The notes beneath the pieces were generated by a model. The model did no database searches and was not told the origin of the DNA. It saw only the letters and a list, made by a program, of their open reading frames with translations. This document shows, piece after piece, positions 46,457-59,303 of a DNA stretch of 64,000 bases (positions within the stretch are counted from its first letter, which is position 1; each line of letters starts with the position of its first letter). Location: NCBI GenBank assembly GCA_032718475.1, contig JAUCBJ010001346.1, positions 1 through 64,000 on the forward strand. The letters are read 5' to 3'. Source of the DNA: Nemertoderma westbladi. Its lineage: Eukaryota; Xenacoelomorpha; Nemertodermatida; Nemertodermatidae. The position numbers were made by a program, and so were the translations under genes.

Positions 46457-48905
46457 TTTGTCTCTACTAGTATTTTCCTTTACTAGTTTTTGTCTCTAAT
46501 AGTTTTTTCTCAACTAGTTTTTTCTCTACTAGTATTTGTCTATGCGAGTATTTGCCTCTACTAGTATTTGCTTCTACTAGTGTTTGTCTCTACTAGTATT
46601 TGTCTCTACTAATTTTTGTCTCTAATAGTTTTTTTTCTCTAATAGTACTTGACTCTATTATAATTTGTCTCTACTAGTATTTATCTATACTAGTATTTGT
46701 CTCTACTAGTTTTTGTCTCTACTAGTTTTCCTCTACAAGTATTGACTATACTAGTATTTGCCTCTACTAGTTTTTATCTCTACTAGTTTTGTCTATACTA
46801 GATTTGTCTCTACTAGTATTTGTCTACACTAGTATTTGTCTCTACTAGTTTTTCTCTACTAGTTTTCCTCTAAAAGTATTGACTATACTAGTATTTGCCT
46901 CTACTAGTTTTTATCTCTAGTAGTATTTGTCTATACTAGTTTATTTCTCTACTAGTATTTGTCTATACTAATATTTGTCTCTACTAGTATCTGTCTCTAC
47001 TAGTATTTGTCTCTACTAGTATTTGTCTCTACTAGTTTTTGTCTCTACTAGTTTTCCTCTACAAGTATTTGTCTCTTCTAGTATTTGTCTCTACTAGTAT
47101 TTGTCTCTACTAGTATTTGTCTCTACTAGTTTTTGTCTCTACTAGTATTTGCCTCTACTAGATTTTATCTCTACTAGTATCTTCATCTACTAGATTTTTT
47201 CTCTACTAGTTTTGTCTATACTAGTATTTGTCTATGCGAGTATTTGCCTCCACTAGTATTTGCCTCTACAAGTGTTTGTCTCTACTAGTATTTGTCTCTA
47301 CTAGTATTTGTCTCTACTAGTATTTGTCTCTACTAGTATTTGTCTCTGCTAGTATGTGTCTCTACTAGTATTTGTCTCTACTAGTATTTGTCTCTACTAG
47401 TATTTGTCTCTACTAGTATTTGCCTCTATACTAGTTTTTTTCTCTACTAGTATTTGCCTCCACTAGTTTTTGTTTCTATTAGTTTTTTTATCTACTACTA
47501 TTTGCCTCCACTAGTTTTTGTTTCTATTAGTTTTTTTCTCTACTAGTATTTGTCTATACTAAGATTTGTCTCTACTAGTATTTGTCTCTACTAGTATTTG
47601 TCTCTACTAGTATTTGTCTCTACTAGTTTTTGTCTCTACTAGTTTTCCTATACTAGTATTTGTCTCTACTAGTATTTGTCTCTACTAGTATTTGTCTCTG
47701 CTAGTATTTGTCTCTACTAGTATTTGTCTCTACTAGTATTTGTCTCTACTAGTATTTGTCTCTACTAGTATTTGCCTCTACTAGTATTTGCCTCTACTAG
47801 TTTTTATCTCTACTAGTATCTTCCTCTACTAGATTTTTTCTCTACTAGTTTTGTCTATACTAGTATTTGTCTATGCGAGTATTTGCCTCTACTAGTATTT
47901 GCCTACAAGTGTTTGTCTCTACTAGTATTTGTATCTACTAGTATTTGTCTCTACTAGTATTTGTCTCTCCTAGTATTTGTCTCTGCCAGTATTTGTCTCT
48001 ACTAGTATTTGTCTCTACTAGTATTTGTCTCTACTAGTATTTGTCTCTACTAGTATTTGCCTCTACTAGTTTTTTTCTCTACTAGTATTTGCCTCCACTA
48101 GTTTTTGTTTCTATTAGTTTTTTTATCTACTAGTATTTGCCTCCACTAGTTTTTGTTTCTATTAGTTTTTTTCTCTACTAGTATTTGTCTATACTAAGAT
48201 TTGTCTCTACTAGTATTTGTCTCTGCTAGTATTTGTCTCTACTAGTATTTGTCTCTACTAGTTTTTGTCTCTACTAGTTTTCCTCTACTAGTATTTGTCT
48301 CTACTAGTATTTGTCTCTACTAGTATTTGTCTCTGCTAGTATTTGTCTCTACTAGTATTTGTCTCTACTAGTATTTGTCTCTACTAGTATTTGTCTCTAC
48401 TAGTATTTTCTCTACTAGTATTTGTCTCTACTAGTATTTGTCTCTACTAGTATTTGCCTCTACTAGTTTTTATCTCTACTAGTATCTTCCTCTACTAGAT
48501 TTTTTCTCTACTAGTTTTGTCTATACTAGTATTTGTCTATGCGAGTATTTGCCTCTACTAGTATTTGCCTACAAGTGTTTGTCTCTACTAGTATTTGTCT
48601 CTACTAGTATTTGTCTCTACTAGTATTTGTCTCTACTAGTATTTGTCTCTGCCAGTATTTGTCTCTACTAGTATTTGTCTCTACTAGTATTTGTCTCTAC
48701 TAGTATTTGTCTCTACTAGTATTTGCCTCTACTAGTTTTTTTCTCTACTAGTATTTGCCTCCACTAGTTTTTGTTTCTATTAGTTTTTTTATCTACTAGT
48801 ATTTGCCTCCACTAGTTTTTGTTTCTATTAGTTTTTTTCTCTACTAGTATTTGTCTCTTATAATTTATCTCTAATAGTTTTTGTCCCAAGTAGTTTTTGG
48901 ATCTA
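46457..48905 (+). repeat. 17-bp minisatellite, right block, with a higher-order repeat
   Basis: About 140 units of the 17-bp repeat. A marker string (CTAGATTTTTTCTC, then GTTTTGTCTATAC, then GTCTATGCGAG) recurs near 47190, 47830 and 48495, giving higher-order copies of roughly 640-665 bp. GTCTATGCGAG alone also occurs near 44398, 44541 and 46538. The array decays at about 48850-48905. Confidence 0.93.
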
Positions 48906-49171
48906 CGCGTGACTGGTGCAATATTGATGATCGGCCGCCAATGTTTTTGTAATGTTTATCACTAATTAATGGAATAAGCAATTTATTGTTCCCTTGTTGC
49001 AAACGTTTGACGGTTAAAAAAAACTAATTATAAGTCAGTTAGCGGAAAATAAGGTTGTTAAACTGAATAGTTTCAAATTCCATGCAATCTAATTAAGATT
49101 CGTAAATAATTTGTTGCGGTTTATCTTTAGGGTCGTGACACTGAATGAAGACATTAATATTCCATGATAAG

Positions 49172-49484
49172 GTTTTTAAGGGGGGTAAACGTTACGCCTA
49201 CATTTTACACACGCGTCCAGACGCCCCCAAACTCTTACACACACACCTACACAGTACACACCCCTACTGTATGTACCGGCCTGCCGGTAAGCCAATACAT
49301 CTGACTGTTGATCCTCAAACTACGGATTTCCAATTAAATAATGTTTCCTATCTCTAGTTTATTGTTTTGATTCATTTGAACTCGCCTCTGTAACCTGCTT
49401 CTTTACTAACCTGCCTACAAGTAGGTGTAATTGTGAGTGTAGGCGTGTGTAAGTGTAGGCGTAGCGTTTACCCCCGTTTTTAAG
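49172..49484. mobile_element. Small terminal-inverted-repeat element (MITE), copy 1, with 9-bp target duplication
   Basis: The 295-bp element at 49181-49475 starts GGGGGTAAACGTTACGCCTA and ends with the complement of GGGGGTAAACGCTACGCCTA (one mismatch in 20). It is flanked by GTTTTTAAG on both sides (49172-49180 and 49476-49484). It has no coding capacity. A 9-bp duplication is typical of Mutator-like transposons, but the terminal sequence does not prove that link. Confidence 0.82.
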
Positions 49485-51120
49485 TACAATACCATAAGTA
49501 ACAGTAAGTCCAATGGATATTGTGTTAAAAATTGACTTTCAAAAGTTATTTACAAGTAACGTACAGAGGTGCTTCTCATGTAACTGCCAAATTGTAAACG
49601 TTTCTATGGTTACGATCTACTCAATATTTACTGTAAGGCGACTACAGAACAGGGTGTGGAGTGTGTTGGAAGCACTCTGTGCTCAGACTATAAACAGTAC
49701 GCTGCAATCGGAAGACTGCAAGGTTGACAGTTCGATAATACTCGCTGAGTGAGAGCGAACTATAACGTGCGTTGTTGGCTCATTCCGCTTACCTGAATTG
49801 CATGAAACATTTACTCTTTCTGATTGGAACCGCATATAAATATCTATTTAATTATAAATGGTCAAATTGAAGATTGTAATAATGACGCAGTAATTATTAT
49901 CTCAAACGGAATGAAAAAATGTAATTTAACTGTATAAAAAATCTATCAAACATTTGTAGTCCATTAATTGGACTATAGTAATTAAATTAATGTATTAATT
50001 AACTGCTTGCTTATCTTAGATAAAAAAAACATTTAGTAAATGTGTAGATGATACAATAAACTTAGTGAAGGTTTTTGGTACAATGCAACCTTATAAACAA
50101 TGAAGCAGTGGCTATTGATTGGTTAGAATTCAGCTTGTTATTGAACTGCTGATGCTGAACCTCTCGTGTTCTGTCCTGACAAGAATCCTCATCACGTAAA
50201 ATACATTACCGCCATTTAAACGGGATGACGACGCTAGCGTAACAACCAACTGGCCCGCCGTCTTTCAGCCTCACTAACTAAACACCAGATGCATGTTAAG
50301 TGCAGAAATACGCACACGCCCACCCAATCCGCACATTATTCGCGTCAGTTTCTTCTAAGTAAGCAGAACGAAACCCTTCTGTAATAACTTAAATTTTCCT
50401 CGAGCAATTTCCTTCTAACGTTTTAAATTGGTAAATTTAGCAGCTTTTAACCTGATACCGGGTACTTAGGTAGCACATCCCAAGGGACCTATTCCATTGG
50501 ATTCAATGATTGTTTCGCTAACAAGTTGTGTGAGATAAGAAGCCTCGCAACATGCGCGTTTAATCACGAATGGACAATGGGTCGAATTATTGGCCGGTGC
50601 CCTTGGGATCGGGTATTATTTTTACGGTTTCCTATCTCGATCGTGATGTTCGTTCAAGGTTAACACAATATTTTTTGTCATTTAACGTGTCGCGCGAGGA
50701 AGGATGATGGGCCGGAGGTTAAACTCTCGATTCTATTTAGTTACGCTTTTATTTACAGTTGTGGATGTGTGAACTGTTTTCCGGCCTTAATATATATATA
50801 GGTTGTCATTGGGAATTTGATTTTATTCCAAATTATTATTTAATTTATTGATAAATTGAAGTTTAATTTAATTTAATTTAATTGATAAATAAATATAAAT
50901 ATATGAAATAGTCTGAGTGGATGGGAATCTGACGAATATCGCAAATATTTAAAAGAATATAATGTATAAAGAATGTTTGCGCTTTTCGTTAGTGCCCTGT
51001 CTGCCATTTAGTTTTTCAGGTGGTTGACAAATCTATTATACGAAAAACAAGTTAAGTAAGCGTGTGATGGTATTAGTCCTAGTATTCCACCAATAAATTT
51101 CGGTAAAGAAAAAAAAAAAG
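49485..51120. other. AT-rich intergenic DNA
   Basis: No gene recognised. There is a run of AATTT/TTAAT repeats near 50840-50895. Confidence 0.6.
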
Positions 51121-51379
51121 GGGGGGGGGGGTAAACGTTACGCAGGGACACGCCTACAATCACCCCCACACGCTTATTCACGCCTATACAGTAGGTGCAT
51201 GTACCGGCCTGCCGGTAAGCCAATCTGACTGTTGATCCCCAAACTGTTGATTCTCAATCAAATTAAGTTTCCTACAGTATCTCTCGTTTATTGTTTTGGT
51301 TCCATGCAACCCGTCTCTGTAACCTGTTTCTTTACTAACCTGCCTAAGTAGGTGTAGGTGTAGGCGTATCGTTTACCCC
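51121..51379. mobile_element. Small terminal-inverted-repeat element (MITE), copy 2
   Basis: Diverged relative of 49181-49475. It starts in a G-run then GTAAACGTTACG and ends GGCGTATCGTTTACCCC. The interior shares TGTACCGGCCTGCCGGTAAG, GACTGTTGATC and TCTGTAACCTG with copy 1. The left end is blurred by an A-run followed by a G-run, and I could not find a target duplication. Confidence 0.78.
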
Positions 51380-51461
51380 AGTAAAAACTTATCTATCGAG
51401 GTTGCATCTCTAGAATTTGTTCATATAACAACAATGATTCATAACAAACACCTAGAAAACT

Positions 51462-52570
51462 GTAAAAGCTTTTGCGTACATAACAATTCATTTTCACGCA
51501 ATGCGCAGAATACTCTAAAATAGCCCTAAAATTGTTCAACTACGCGTCGGAAAGAAATTAGAACCAGGGTGACGAAATCTGTCAGCTGATTCTTTGTGTA
51601 CGTGGAGGTTTCTTTGTTCAGACTTATTCAGCCAATCAGAGCAATCTTCCCAGTTATGCCAGTAGAGACCTACCTGAGGAAACTAGCGCAATGCATTATG
51701 GTTATGGTTTTTCTGAGAATTAGATTCCTCTCAGGATTTTGTACTAAGTACGGTCGTTTCAGACTTTGGCCCAAGAACATCTGATGGCCTTAGTTATAAG
51801 AACGTAACTCTATTAACATTTTACCGACTTAACTACTCAATACGACGCATTGCACCAAACTGAACTTCATGAACACATACTGACTGTTCACCGCACCGTT
51901 TTACTGCTGTTTTATATTGTGTTAATTGTTGTTTATATTAATGGATGTTATATTTGGAGAATACCGATAAATAATCATAAACCCCCTCAATCTTCTTGAT
52001 TACTGAGGTAAGCGGAGAAAGAGTCTACCGGTAGCAACTGCGACTTAAAATACACTGGTTTTGTGTGAATTAAATGCTGTTTCATAATCCCTACGTGTGT
52101 CAGTTGCAATCCTCCTTATATATGATCAAATTCAGTGACGGTCGGCAAATTAGTGTGAGTCAGTGTAAATTAGTGTGAAGTAGTGTGAAGTCGTGTGAAG
52201 TCGTGTGAAGGTTAATAAAGCATCTCCTAAAGAATGCGCTATTTACGAAACTCTGTGGCCATCTAGTTGTGATTACTATAAGTCATAACTCTGTTTTTAT
52301 ACTTAAAGCGCCACATCCCAAAGGAACTGTTAATATTTCCCCGAAAGTAAATATAGTTGTCAGAGATTATATAGTAGCGATCAATCGAATAATACAAAGT
52401 AGCCTACACCGCAATACTTCCTAAGGAACCCGAATCCAGTCTCCCACACCGTGGGTCATACGCCGCGCACGGACTGGCTTCGGCAGATGTAACTTCAGTG
52501 CACCAGGTAATTGGTAAGAGCCAAGGTCGATTCATAATCAAAAGGACAATTAAAATTGGCAGGTTATGTT
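51462..52570. repeat. 1.1-kb dispersed repeat, copy B
   Basis: Same-orientation partner of 26388-27590. It contains a short local tandem of AGTGTGAAGT-like units at about 52152-52210 that the other copy lacks. No protein is recognised in it. Confidence 0.8.
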
Positions 52571-53483
52571 TGTAGATTCCGAAATCACATCCCTACTATT
52601 TGGGAATCCTGCAATATCCTACTGTAAAGTCTGTGAATCACAAAGCATAAATCCATAAATCCAATCAAGTGCTGACTTGCTGACGGACTAAAGGCGCTCG
52701 TATACTTTGCCGCGGTGTGATTTATATGGGGCTAGCAAAATGTCTAACTAGCGGGCGAACTGCGGCGTGGACAAAATTATTTTATATATTTCGAGGTGTA
52801 AATAATTCCTAACGCGTGTGTTTTGAATTTTATAATCGAAATTTAGTTTTGTACCCCTTTACATTATATAATTTACTGGGTCCGGTGTGCATTTTACAAA
52901 TATTCTAATTTTGCGGTCTGTAGGTCTAATACTTACAGATGATAAGGCTCCTTCCCCTTTTGTGTATTTCCAGGACTCAAATATCAGGCATAAAGTTAGT
53001 AACTACGCCCAGAATTCGGCAATTTAAATCTACCAGGTCCCTAATACTAAGAAGAAATGTGTTAGTTTACTACAGTAGGCGTACGGTTACAATAGCTAGC
53101 CTGGTCTCCTATCTAGAATTTTGGTTGCCTAGGTGGGCGCGGCAACTTCTTATCAGAATGTCGGCGTGGACACGGTAGGTGTTAGTATCCCAAATAGCCC
53201 TAATTGTAATGCGCCTAGTACAGTAAACTGCCCAACCACCTGAACGGTACAATCCTGATTCAGGCAAAACACGGTAACCTTCTCTTGGCCTACAGACTTC
53301 AATACAAGCAATGGACACCGTTGTACTACTAAATAAGCCACCAGCACACCTATACCCAGCAAACAAGTTAGGCGTACAGTTTTGATGTACCATGTACATG
53401 CCCCGTAATGGTGTGCCTGTGTCCTATCTGTGTACTTGTATCTATTCTCTCTTTCTCTCTTTTCTCTCCTCCCCGTAGGAATA
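52571..53483. other. Flank between the dispersed repeat and the BEL/Pao element
   Basis: No gene recognised. A pyrimidine-rich tract ending CTCCCCGTAG (53440-53479) precedes the first gag codons and resembles a splice acceptor. I could not identify a 5' LTR. Confidence 0.5.
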
Positions 53484-54920
53484 TGAAGGGGTTCCAACAG
53501 ACTGTTCAATTGTTAAAGGGAACAGTAAGGGAGAGTAGGTTAGAGCTGCAAGAAGTACAGCAAAATATCGCTCTAGAGCGCGATAAATTAGTAAATATAC
53601 AAATGGGTATACCACCACCCCCTGTAACAATGTGTCAGCCCATTAGGTCTGAAGTATTTCATGCGCAAGGTGTGGAGCCTACACGCATCTATACTGCTAG
53701 CGAAGTAGAAACTCCGATCGTAAACCCTATTAAGGGTATTAATAAGCATGTTGATAATGATATCCCATAATGATCTGATAATAATCCGAGGAATTTATAT
53801 ACCAATAATTCGATATTAAATAATACGATGGCTCAAGAAAGTTTTACCCGTCAGATGGCTAGAACTGAAGCCCGTCAAGCGGTAAAAGTGGGAGAGGTCG
53901 TCAAGTTCAATGGAGATGAGATGAAATGGTTACCTTTTAATGAATATTACAAAGATAACATACAGAACTCCGTACTATCCAATGGAGAGAAACTACGATT
54001 CCTCATCGAGTGCTTGGAAGGACCTCCCAAGTCCCGGACGGATTGAGACAAGTTTGGGATACATTAAACATCAGGTATGGTAACAGGACTAACATAGCTA
54101 GGTATCTGTATGCGAAATTAGTAGTGCCCCGAAAGTTTCTTAGCAGCGGGATTATAGAGTTTTCAGATAAGATTCAGGAGATCTGTAGACAGCTAGACTG
54201 GTTAGGTAAGTCTCAGGAATACCAGAGTTCTATGGTTGTTGGAGCCGTAGCATCAACTTTGCCAAAGGGTGGAGTAGGTACTCGCTGGGACAAAAAGGTT
54301 CTCTATTTGATGGACCAACAACATAGAGACCCTACCATGGCTGATCTCATGTCGTTCTTAAACGGAGAGGTAAGATTACAGCTCCTAAAACAGTCTAGCG
54401 AGAAGACACCAGAAAGTAAGGTAAGTGAAAAACCCGTTACTAGGAGAAAGGTAACACCAGTGTGTTATACAGATGATTGCGAAAGCCAAACGTCATATGA
54501 CGAGAACAGCGGCAAGGACACCGAAAGATCTTATTATGTCAACAAAGTTAGGAAAGACGTAAGTAAATCTAAGTCTCGAACCAGTGACAGGAGAGAACAG
54601 GTAACAACTCCCCCTACATCTCCTGAGAGAATTCATGGAAGGAAGCCCGAAGAAAGAGCTAGCATACACAACACGATGCAGGTTAAGGTAAGTAACATCA
54701 AACCTAAGTGTGTATTGTTTGAGTGGGTGTGATGAATTCTTAAAGAAAACATTGAAGGATAGACGTGATGTCATGTGGGGTAAACTGTTGTGCTATAATT
54801 GCCTCAGGCGAGGACATCAACGAAGAACCTGTTACTCAGACGCGAGGTGTGCTAAGTGCGGCGTGAAACATCATATCTTGCTGCACACCGAGTTTGATAG
54901 GACCCGTATGAGTCAGGTAA
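53484..54920 (+). pseudogene. BEL/Pao gag region, broken
   Basis: The N-terminal coiled coil (RESRLELQEVQQNIALERD) is followed, after a double stop, by the DUF1759-like segment KFNGDEMKWLPFNEYYKD and EKLRFLIECLEGP. After a frameshift it reads YLYAKLVVPRKFLSSG and a basic hinge. After another frameshift it ends in two zinc knuckles: CYNCLRRGHQRRTC and CAKCGVKHHILLH. Gag packages element RNA; this one is inactive because of the breaks. Confidence 0.85.
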
Positions 54921-55169
54921 GTGAGCCCGAACTACATGTCCAATTCAGTGATGTGAACGACACTGACCACAGTTTGGAGATGGAAGGATTCTACACTGAT
55001 GAATTCTCAAACGAAAATGAATCCTGTTATATGATCAACACAACCGTGTATCGAGCGCTTACGTATGAGACCGAAACGGAGAGAGAAGATCCTCGATTGT
55101 CTATTCCGGATCGACAGCCCTCTTGGAAAGCGCCAACATCTTCTGTCGGTATCCGAGAATTCCCGGTGG

Positions 55170-55340
55170 TGCAACTGAGGGTCCATGGGATGGGGAAGGG
55201 TTTAATAGTGAAGTACAGGCACCTTTATCGACAAAGACCTAGCCGAAGATATCTTTGCTGGTCAACCAAAGTTCCGAACCAAACTGAACCTTTCCGGAAT
55301 TATGTAGGTTTGGAAATCCACAGTATCAACAGATTACTAT
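55170..55340 (+). pseudogene. BEL/Pao protease remnant lacking the catalytic motif
   Basis: The entry strand PVVQLRVHG (one frame) and the downstream FIDKDLAEDIFAGQPKF (another frame) match the two sides of the aspartic protease seen in BEL/Pao elements, but the D(T/S)G active-site stretch between them is absent in all frames. The frames on either side do not join, which points to a small deletion near 55205-55224 of a length not divisible by three. A TAG follows at 55305-55307. Confidence 0.6.
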
Positions 55341-57640
55341 GTGGGTTCATTGTCCACTCCCCAAGATGAACTCGGAGAAAATAGTGTAAGGTCAGTCAAG
55401 ATGGTAGCAATAAAGAACTTTGCTACTAGCCAAGTGGAGCCTTACAACTGGGACGAAGATCATTTTACCCAGCAATACAACATACCTAGATTCAGTACCG
55501 ATTATCCAGGGGTACAGATTTTGCTCAGCCAAAATGCGCACGAGGCGCTTGAGACATTAGAAAAATGGCCTGCTCGACCGCGACCACTCCAGACGTATGA
55601 GGGAAGAACAAGAGTAGGTTGGTACTTCTCTGGACCTTCCCATAGGACTTTACAAGAAAGACTCCCGAGTGAACAAGTCCACCAGGTAAATAAGTGGGGG
55701 GAAGATATAAGTGAAGAAGAAATTCCAGCTGAGGAAACTCCATACTCCTCAGATAATGACGACATATGTAATTTATATGACGAGGAAAATACTATTGAAC
55801 TCCTCACTGAGAACCAAACTTGGTTAAACCAGGTCAACTTATGTAACCTTATCAGTCAACATAGCGAACAATTGACGTATGATGATGAATTAAATGAAGC
55901 GGTAGAGCGGTATAATAGTAAAATACGCGATGAACACACCGTACGATTCTTTACTCAAGAAGCGGTAGAGCCTAATTCCTACAACAAAGCATTATTGGTC
56001 GAGGAAGAGAGAGCCAAGCAGATTCAGGAAACGACCACACGTTATCTGAAAGATGAAAGTCGTTACGAGATTGGTCTGCCGTTCCGACGGAGAGAACCCA
56101 GCTTCGTGAATAACCGACCTTTAGCGGAAAGAAGAATCGCGCAACTTCATCGGCATTTGACGGCTAACGATCGAGCCAAGGAAATGTATAGAACTCAATT
56201 GAAGAAATTTATAGACAAGGGATATGCGGAGCGAGTTCCGGAAGAAACACCCATAATGGAGAGAACGTATTATTTGACACATCATTACGTTCCCAAGCCT
56301 AGTAAACCAAACGAAGTCCGGGCAGTGTTTGACGGCTCCGCCCTTTACATGGGACAATCCCTGAATTCCGAACTGTTGCTGGGACCCAACTTACTCCAAT
56401 CTTTGTTGGGAATATTAAAACGACTGCGGCAATATTCGATCGCCTTCGCTTCGGACGTTGAAGGAATGTTTCTACAAGTCAAAGCGTTAGCTAGGGATTG
56501 AGACAGCCTACGATTTCTGTGGTGGCCTGAAGGAGACCTCAACCGACAACCAGTGGAGTACTGGATGACAATCCAGGCTTTCGGGATCATCTCGAGCCCC
56601 TCGAATGCTTGTTCGGTAGTGCGTACCACTGCCGATGACAACAGAGACGCCTTCTCTAAAGCGGTTATCGACAACATCAAACGGGATATTTACATGGATG
56701 ACAATTTAAAGTCCCTCTCATCGGTGGAAGAAGCAATCGATGTTGCCAAGGGAACGGTAGAGTGCTTACAACGCGGTGGATTTCGCCTAACCAAATTCAC
56801 TAGTAACTCACGTGAGTTCCTGGAATTGATACCAGTAGAAGACCGAGGTGTTAAAGACCTGGACCTCATTAAGGACGATCTTCCAGAAACCAAAACTCTT
56901 GGATTAAAATGGGACACGGAGAGAGATATTCTATTCTTTCAATTGAAGCAACGAGATAATCCAGTCAGAACTAAACGGATTTGTCTAAGTATCCTGAGCA
57001 CTTATTTCGATCCGTTGGGATTCATTAGCCCAGTCATACTAGTTGCTCGGAGCTTAGTACAACAAATGTGGCTCGAAAACCACTCGTGGGATGATCCACT
57101 CAAGGGAGAACTGCTAAAGAAGTGGATGAAATGGGAAGATTCTTTACCATCTATCGAGAACTTTAAGATTTCCCGCTCATATTTCAGTCACATTCTCCCC
57201 ACGTATTCCTATCAACTCCATGTTTTTGGAGACGCCAGCGATATGGGAATAGGTATAGTAGCCTACCTGAGGGTTGAAACTCCCGATGGAATTAAGGTTT
57301 CATTAGTCGCCTCTAAGGCCCTAATAAACAACAAACTACGAGTTCCCAGAGCGGAGTTAAAGGCGGCTCTATACGCTACAGCCATCGGCCGGAATGTAAC
57401 GAGAACAGATCGACTATCCACTAGAGAAAACTGTCTATTGGACTGATGCTTTACTCGTTCTGGAGTATATAACTAATGAAGTCTGTCAGTTCAGCGTCTT
57501 TGTTACCAACAGAGTAGCCATTATACTCAGTCGCTCTAATATAGATCAATGGAGACATTGCCCTGGGACGATTAATCCAGCTGACATCGCTTCCAGAGGA
57601 GCAACTCCTCAAGAATTGATAGATACTCCAGACTGGTTAG
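55341..57640 (+). pseudogene. BEL/Pao reverse transcriptase and RNase H, broken
   Basis: The RT fingers begin around YYLTHHYVPKPSKPNEVRA and VFDGSA; the palm shows FASDVEGMFLQV and the catalytic IYMDDNL box; GLKWDTERDILFF marks the thumb side. RNase H has HVFGDASDMGIG (catalytic Asp) and VPRAELKAAL (catalytic Glu). It continues after a frameshift near 57437 with YWTDALLVLEYI (third acidic residue) and INPADIASRG. A stop at 56499-56501 splits the RT between FLQV and the YMDD box. The catalytic residues themselves are still present. Confidence 0.88.
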
Positions 57641-59300
57641 GTGGACCCGACTTCCTGAGTAAAGAAGAGGAGGAATGGCCCCCTCATCTCACCACGGCGG
57701 AGATCAGACAAGCCAAGGGAGCGGAGAAAGTCAAACCGAAAACCCGGACGAGTAAATCAAAGTTATTTAAACCAGTGATAGATCTGTCTGTGCTACATGC
57801 CTCCGGTGACGATGCTGTGGATCTAAACTCACCCAAGGATGTTACCCGAAATACAAATAAATCCGTTATAGAAATCAGGGAAAGAGACTGGAAATCTGGA
57901 ACACCAGATGTCTCGCGAGGACTCTCTCCTCTCCTACAAAGAGCGATAGATCATTACAGCTCCTGGAATCGGCTTTGCAAGGCCATTGTGTATCTGAAAA
58001 GATGTTTCCATCATCACTATTCCAGGATGAAGATCGCTAATGGTACCGCTCCAGTAGTAGCTGAAAAGGTCCATGCTACTAAAGACCTTCCCACTTATAG
58101 AGTGTCTGACAGGTTTCTGACCGAGAAGATCAGTTACCAAGAACATGATGATACCAATCAAGCAGCTACTGAAACTCTTGCAATGTTACGAGGATTCCGA
58201 TAAGTATTTCCTGTTGTTGAGAAATCCACAGATGCGCTTAAGGGATCGTTTCTCTAGCACAATGATAGATGGGTTAATACGTGTCGGAGGGAGATTAACC
58301 AATGCTCCATTGTCCTTTGACACTAAGTTTCCCATACTCATTAGAAATCTTGAAATACAAATCAAGATGATTGTAGATTTTCACAGTAAGCTTTACCATG
58401 CTGGTAGAGAACAAGTTCTTAGCGAAATTCGAACTCGCTATTATTTCCATAAGCCCCGTAGAGCTCTAAACCAAGTTCTTAGGAACTGTATACCCTGTAG
58501 GAAAGCATTTAGTAGGCCTTTAACACAGCGAGAGGCAGAATTACCTAGGGAACGAGTAAGCTGTTATGAACCACCCTTTACTAATACTGGTGTGGATTTA
58601 TTTGGCCCTATTGAAGTATATCGTGCTAGGACTACAGTCAAGCGATGGTGCGTCATCTTTGTCTGTATGACTTGTAGAGCGATCCATCTAGATATGGTGA
58701 ACGATCTATCTACCAACAGCTTCATACTGAGTTTACGCCGACAAATCGCTCGTTTTGGGACTAGCAACACTATGAGATCGGACAAAGGAACTAATTTCAT
58801 TGGCGCCAATAACGAGATCAAAGCTTACGTGAAGGATTGGAACCAATGACAGGTGGACGATCAGCTAAGAGTAACAGCATCTAGCTGGACCTTCAACGCC
58901 GCCGACGCCCCTTGGTGGGGAGGAAGTTGGGAGAGACTCATACATAAGCGTAAAGACCGCATTTCACTTTATAGTGCCGTGCCGCACATATCTCACCAAC
59001 GAACTTTTGCGGACGTTAATGGAAGAAATCGCCGCCTATCTCAACGAGAGACCGCTTATGCCAGTCTCATCTAGTCCCGACTCCCTAGAAGCGCTAACAC
59101 CCGCGCATTTCCTACTTAAGAAACCTGTAGCCATGCTCCCGCAATCGGAAATAACAGACGTAGACGAATACTGCCGACAAACTTGGCAACTTATGCAGTT
59201 ATTATCCCATCGTTTCGCTGACCATTTCGAAAAACATTATCTTCCTACGCTACAACTTCGAACAAAATGGTTTGCGCAGCAAGAAAACATCAGCGCCTGA
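57640..59300 (+). pseudogene. BEL/Pao integrase, broken
   Basis: The zinc-binding region has H-x4-H near FHSKLYHAGREQVL and CIPCRKAF. The catalytic core has TNTGVDLFGPIEV (first Asp), MRSDKGTNFIGA (second Asp; Lys sits where Asn is usual) and WWGGSWERLI (Glu). Frameshifts near 58190 and 58960 and stops at 58847-58849 and 59298-59300 interrupt it. Confidence 0.87.
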
Positions 59301-59303
59301 GAC

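Noticed and set aside
51462-52570. This dispersed repeat as the 5' LTR of the BEL/Pao element
   Set aside because: No matching sequence follows the pol end at 59561, and the other copy at 26388 has no BEL/Pao body beside it.
53109-53509. Overlapping 96- and 118-codon minus frames before the BEL/Pao gag
   Set aside because: They overlap each other in different frames, have no recognisable features, and lie in the element leader or flank.
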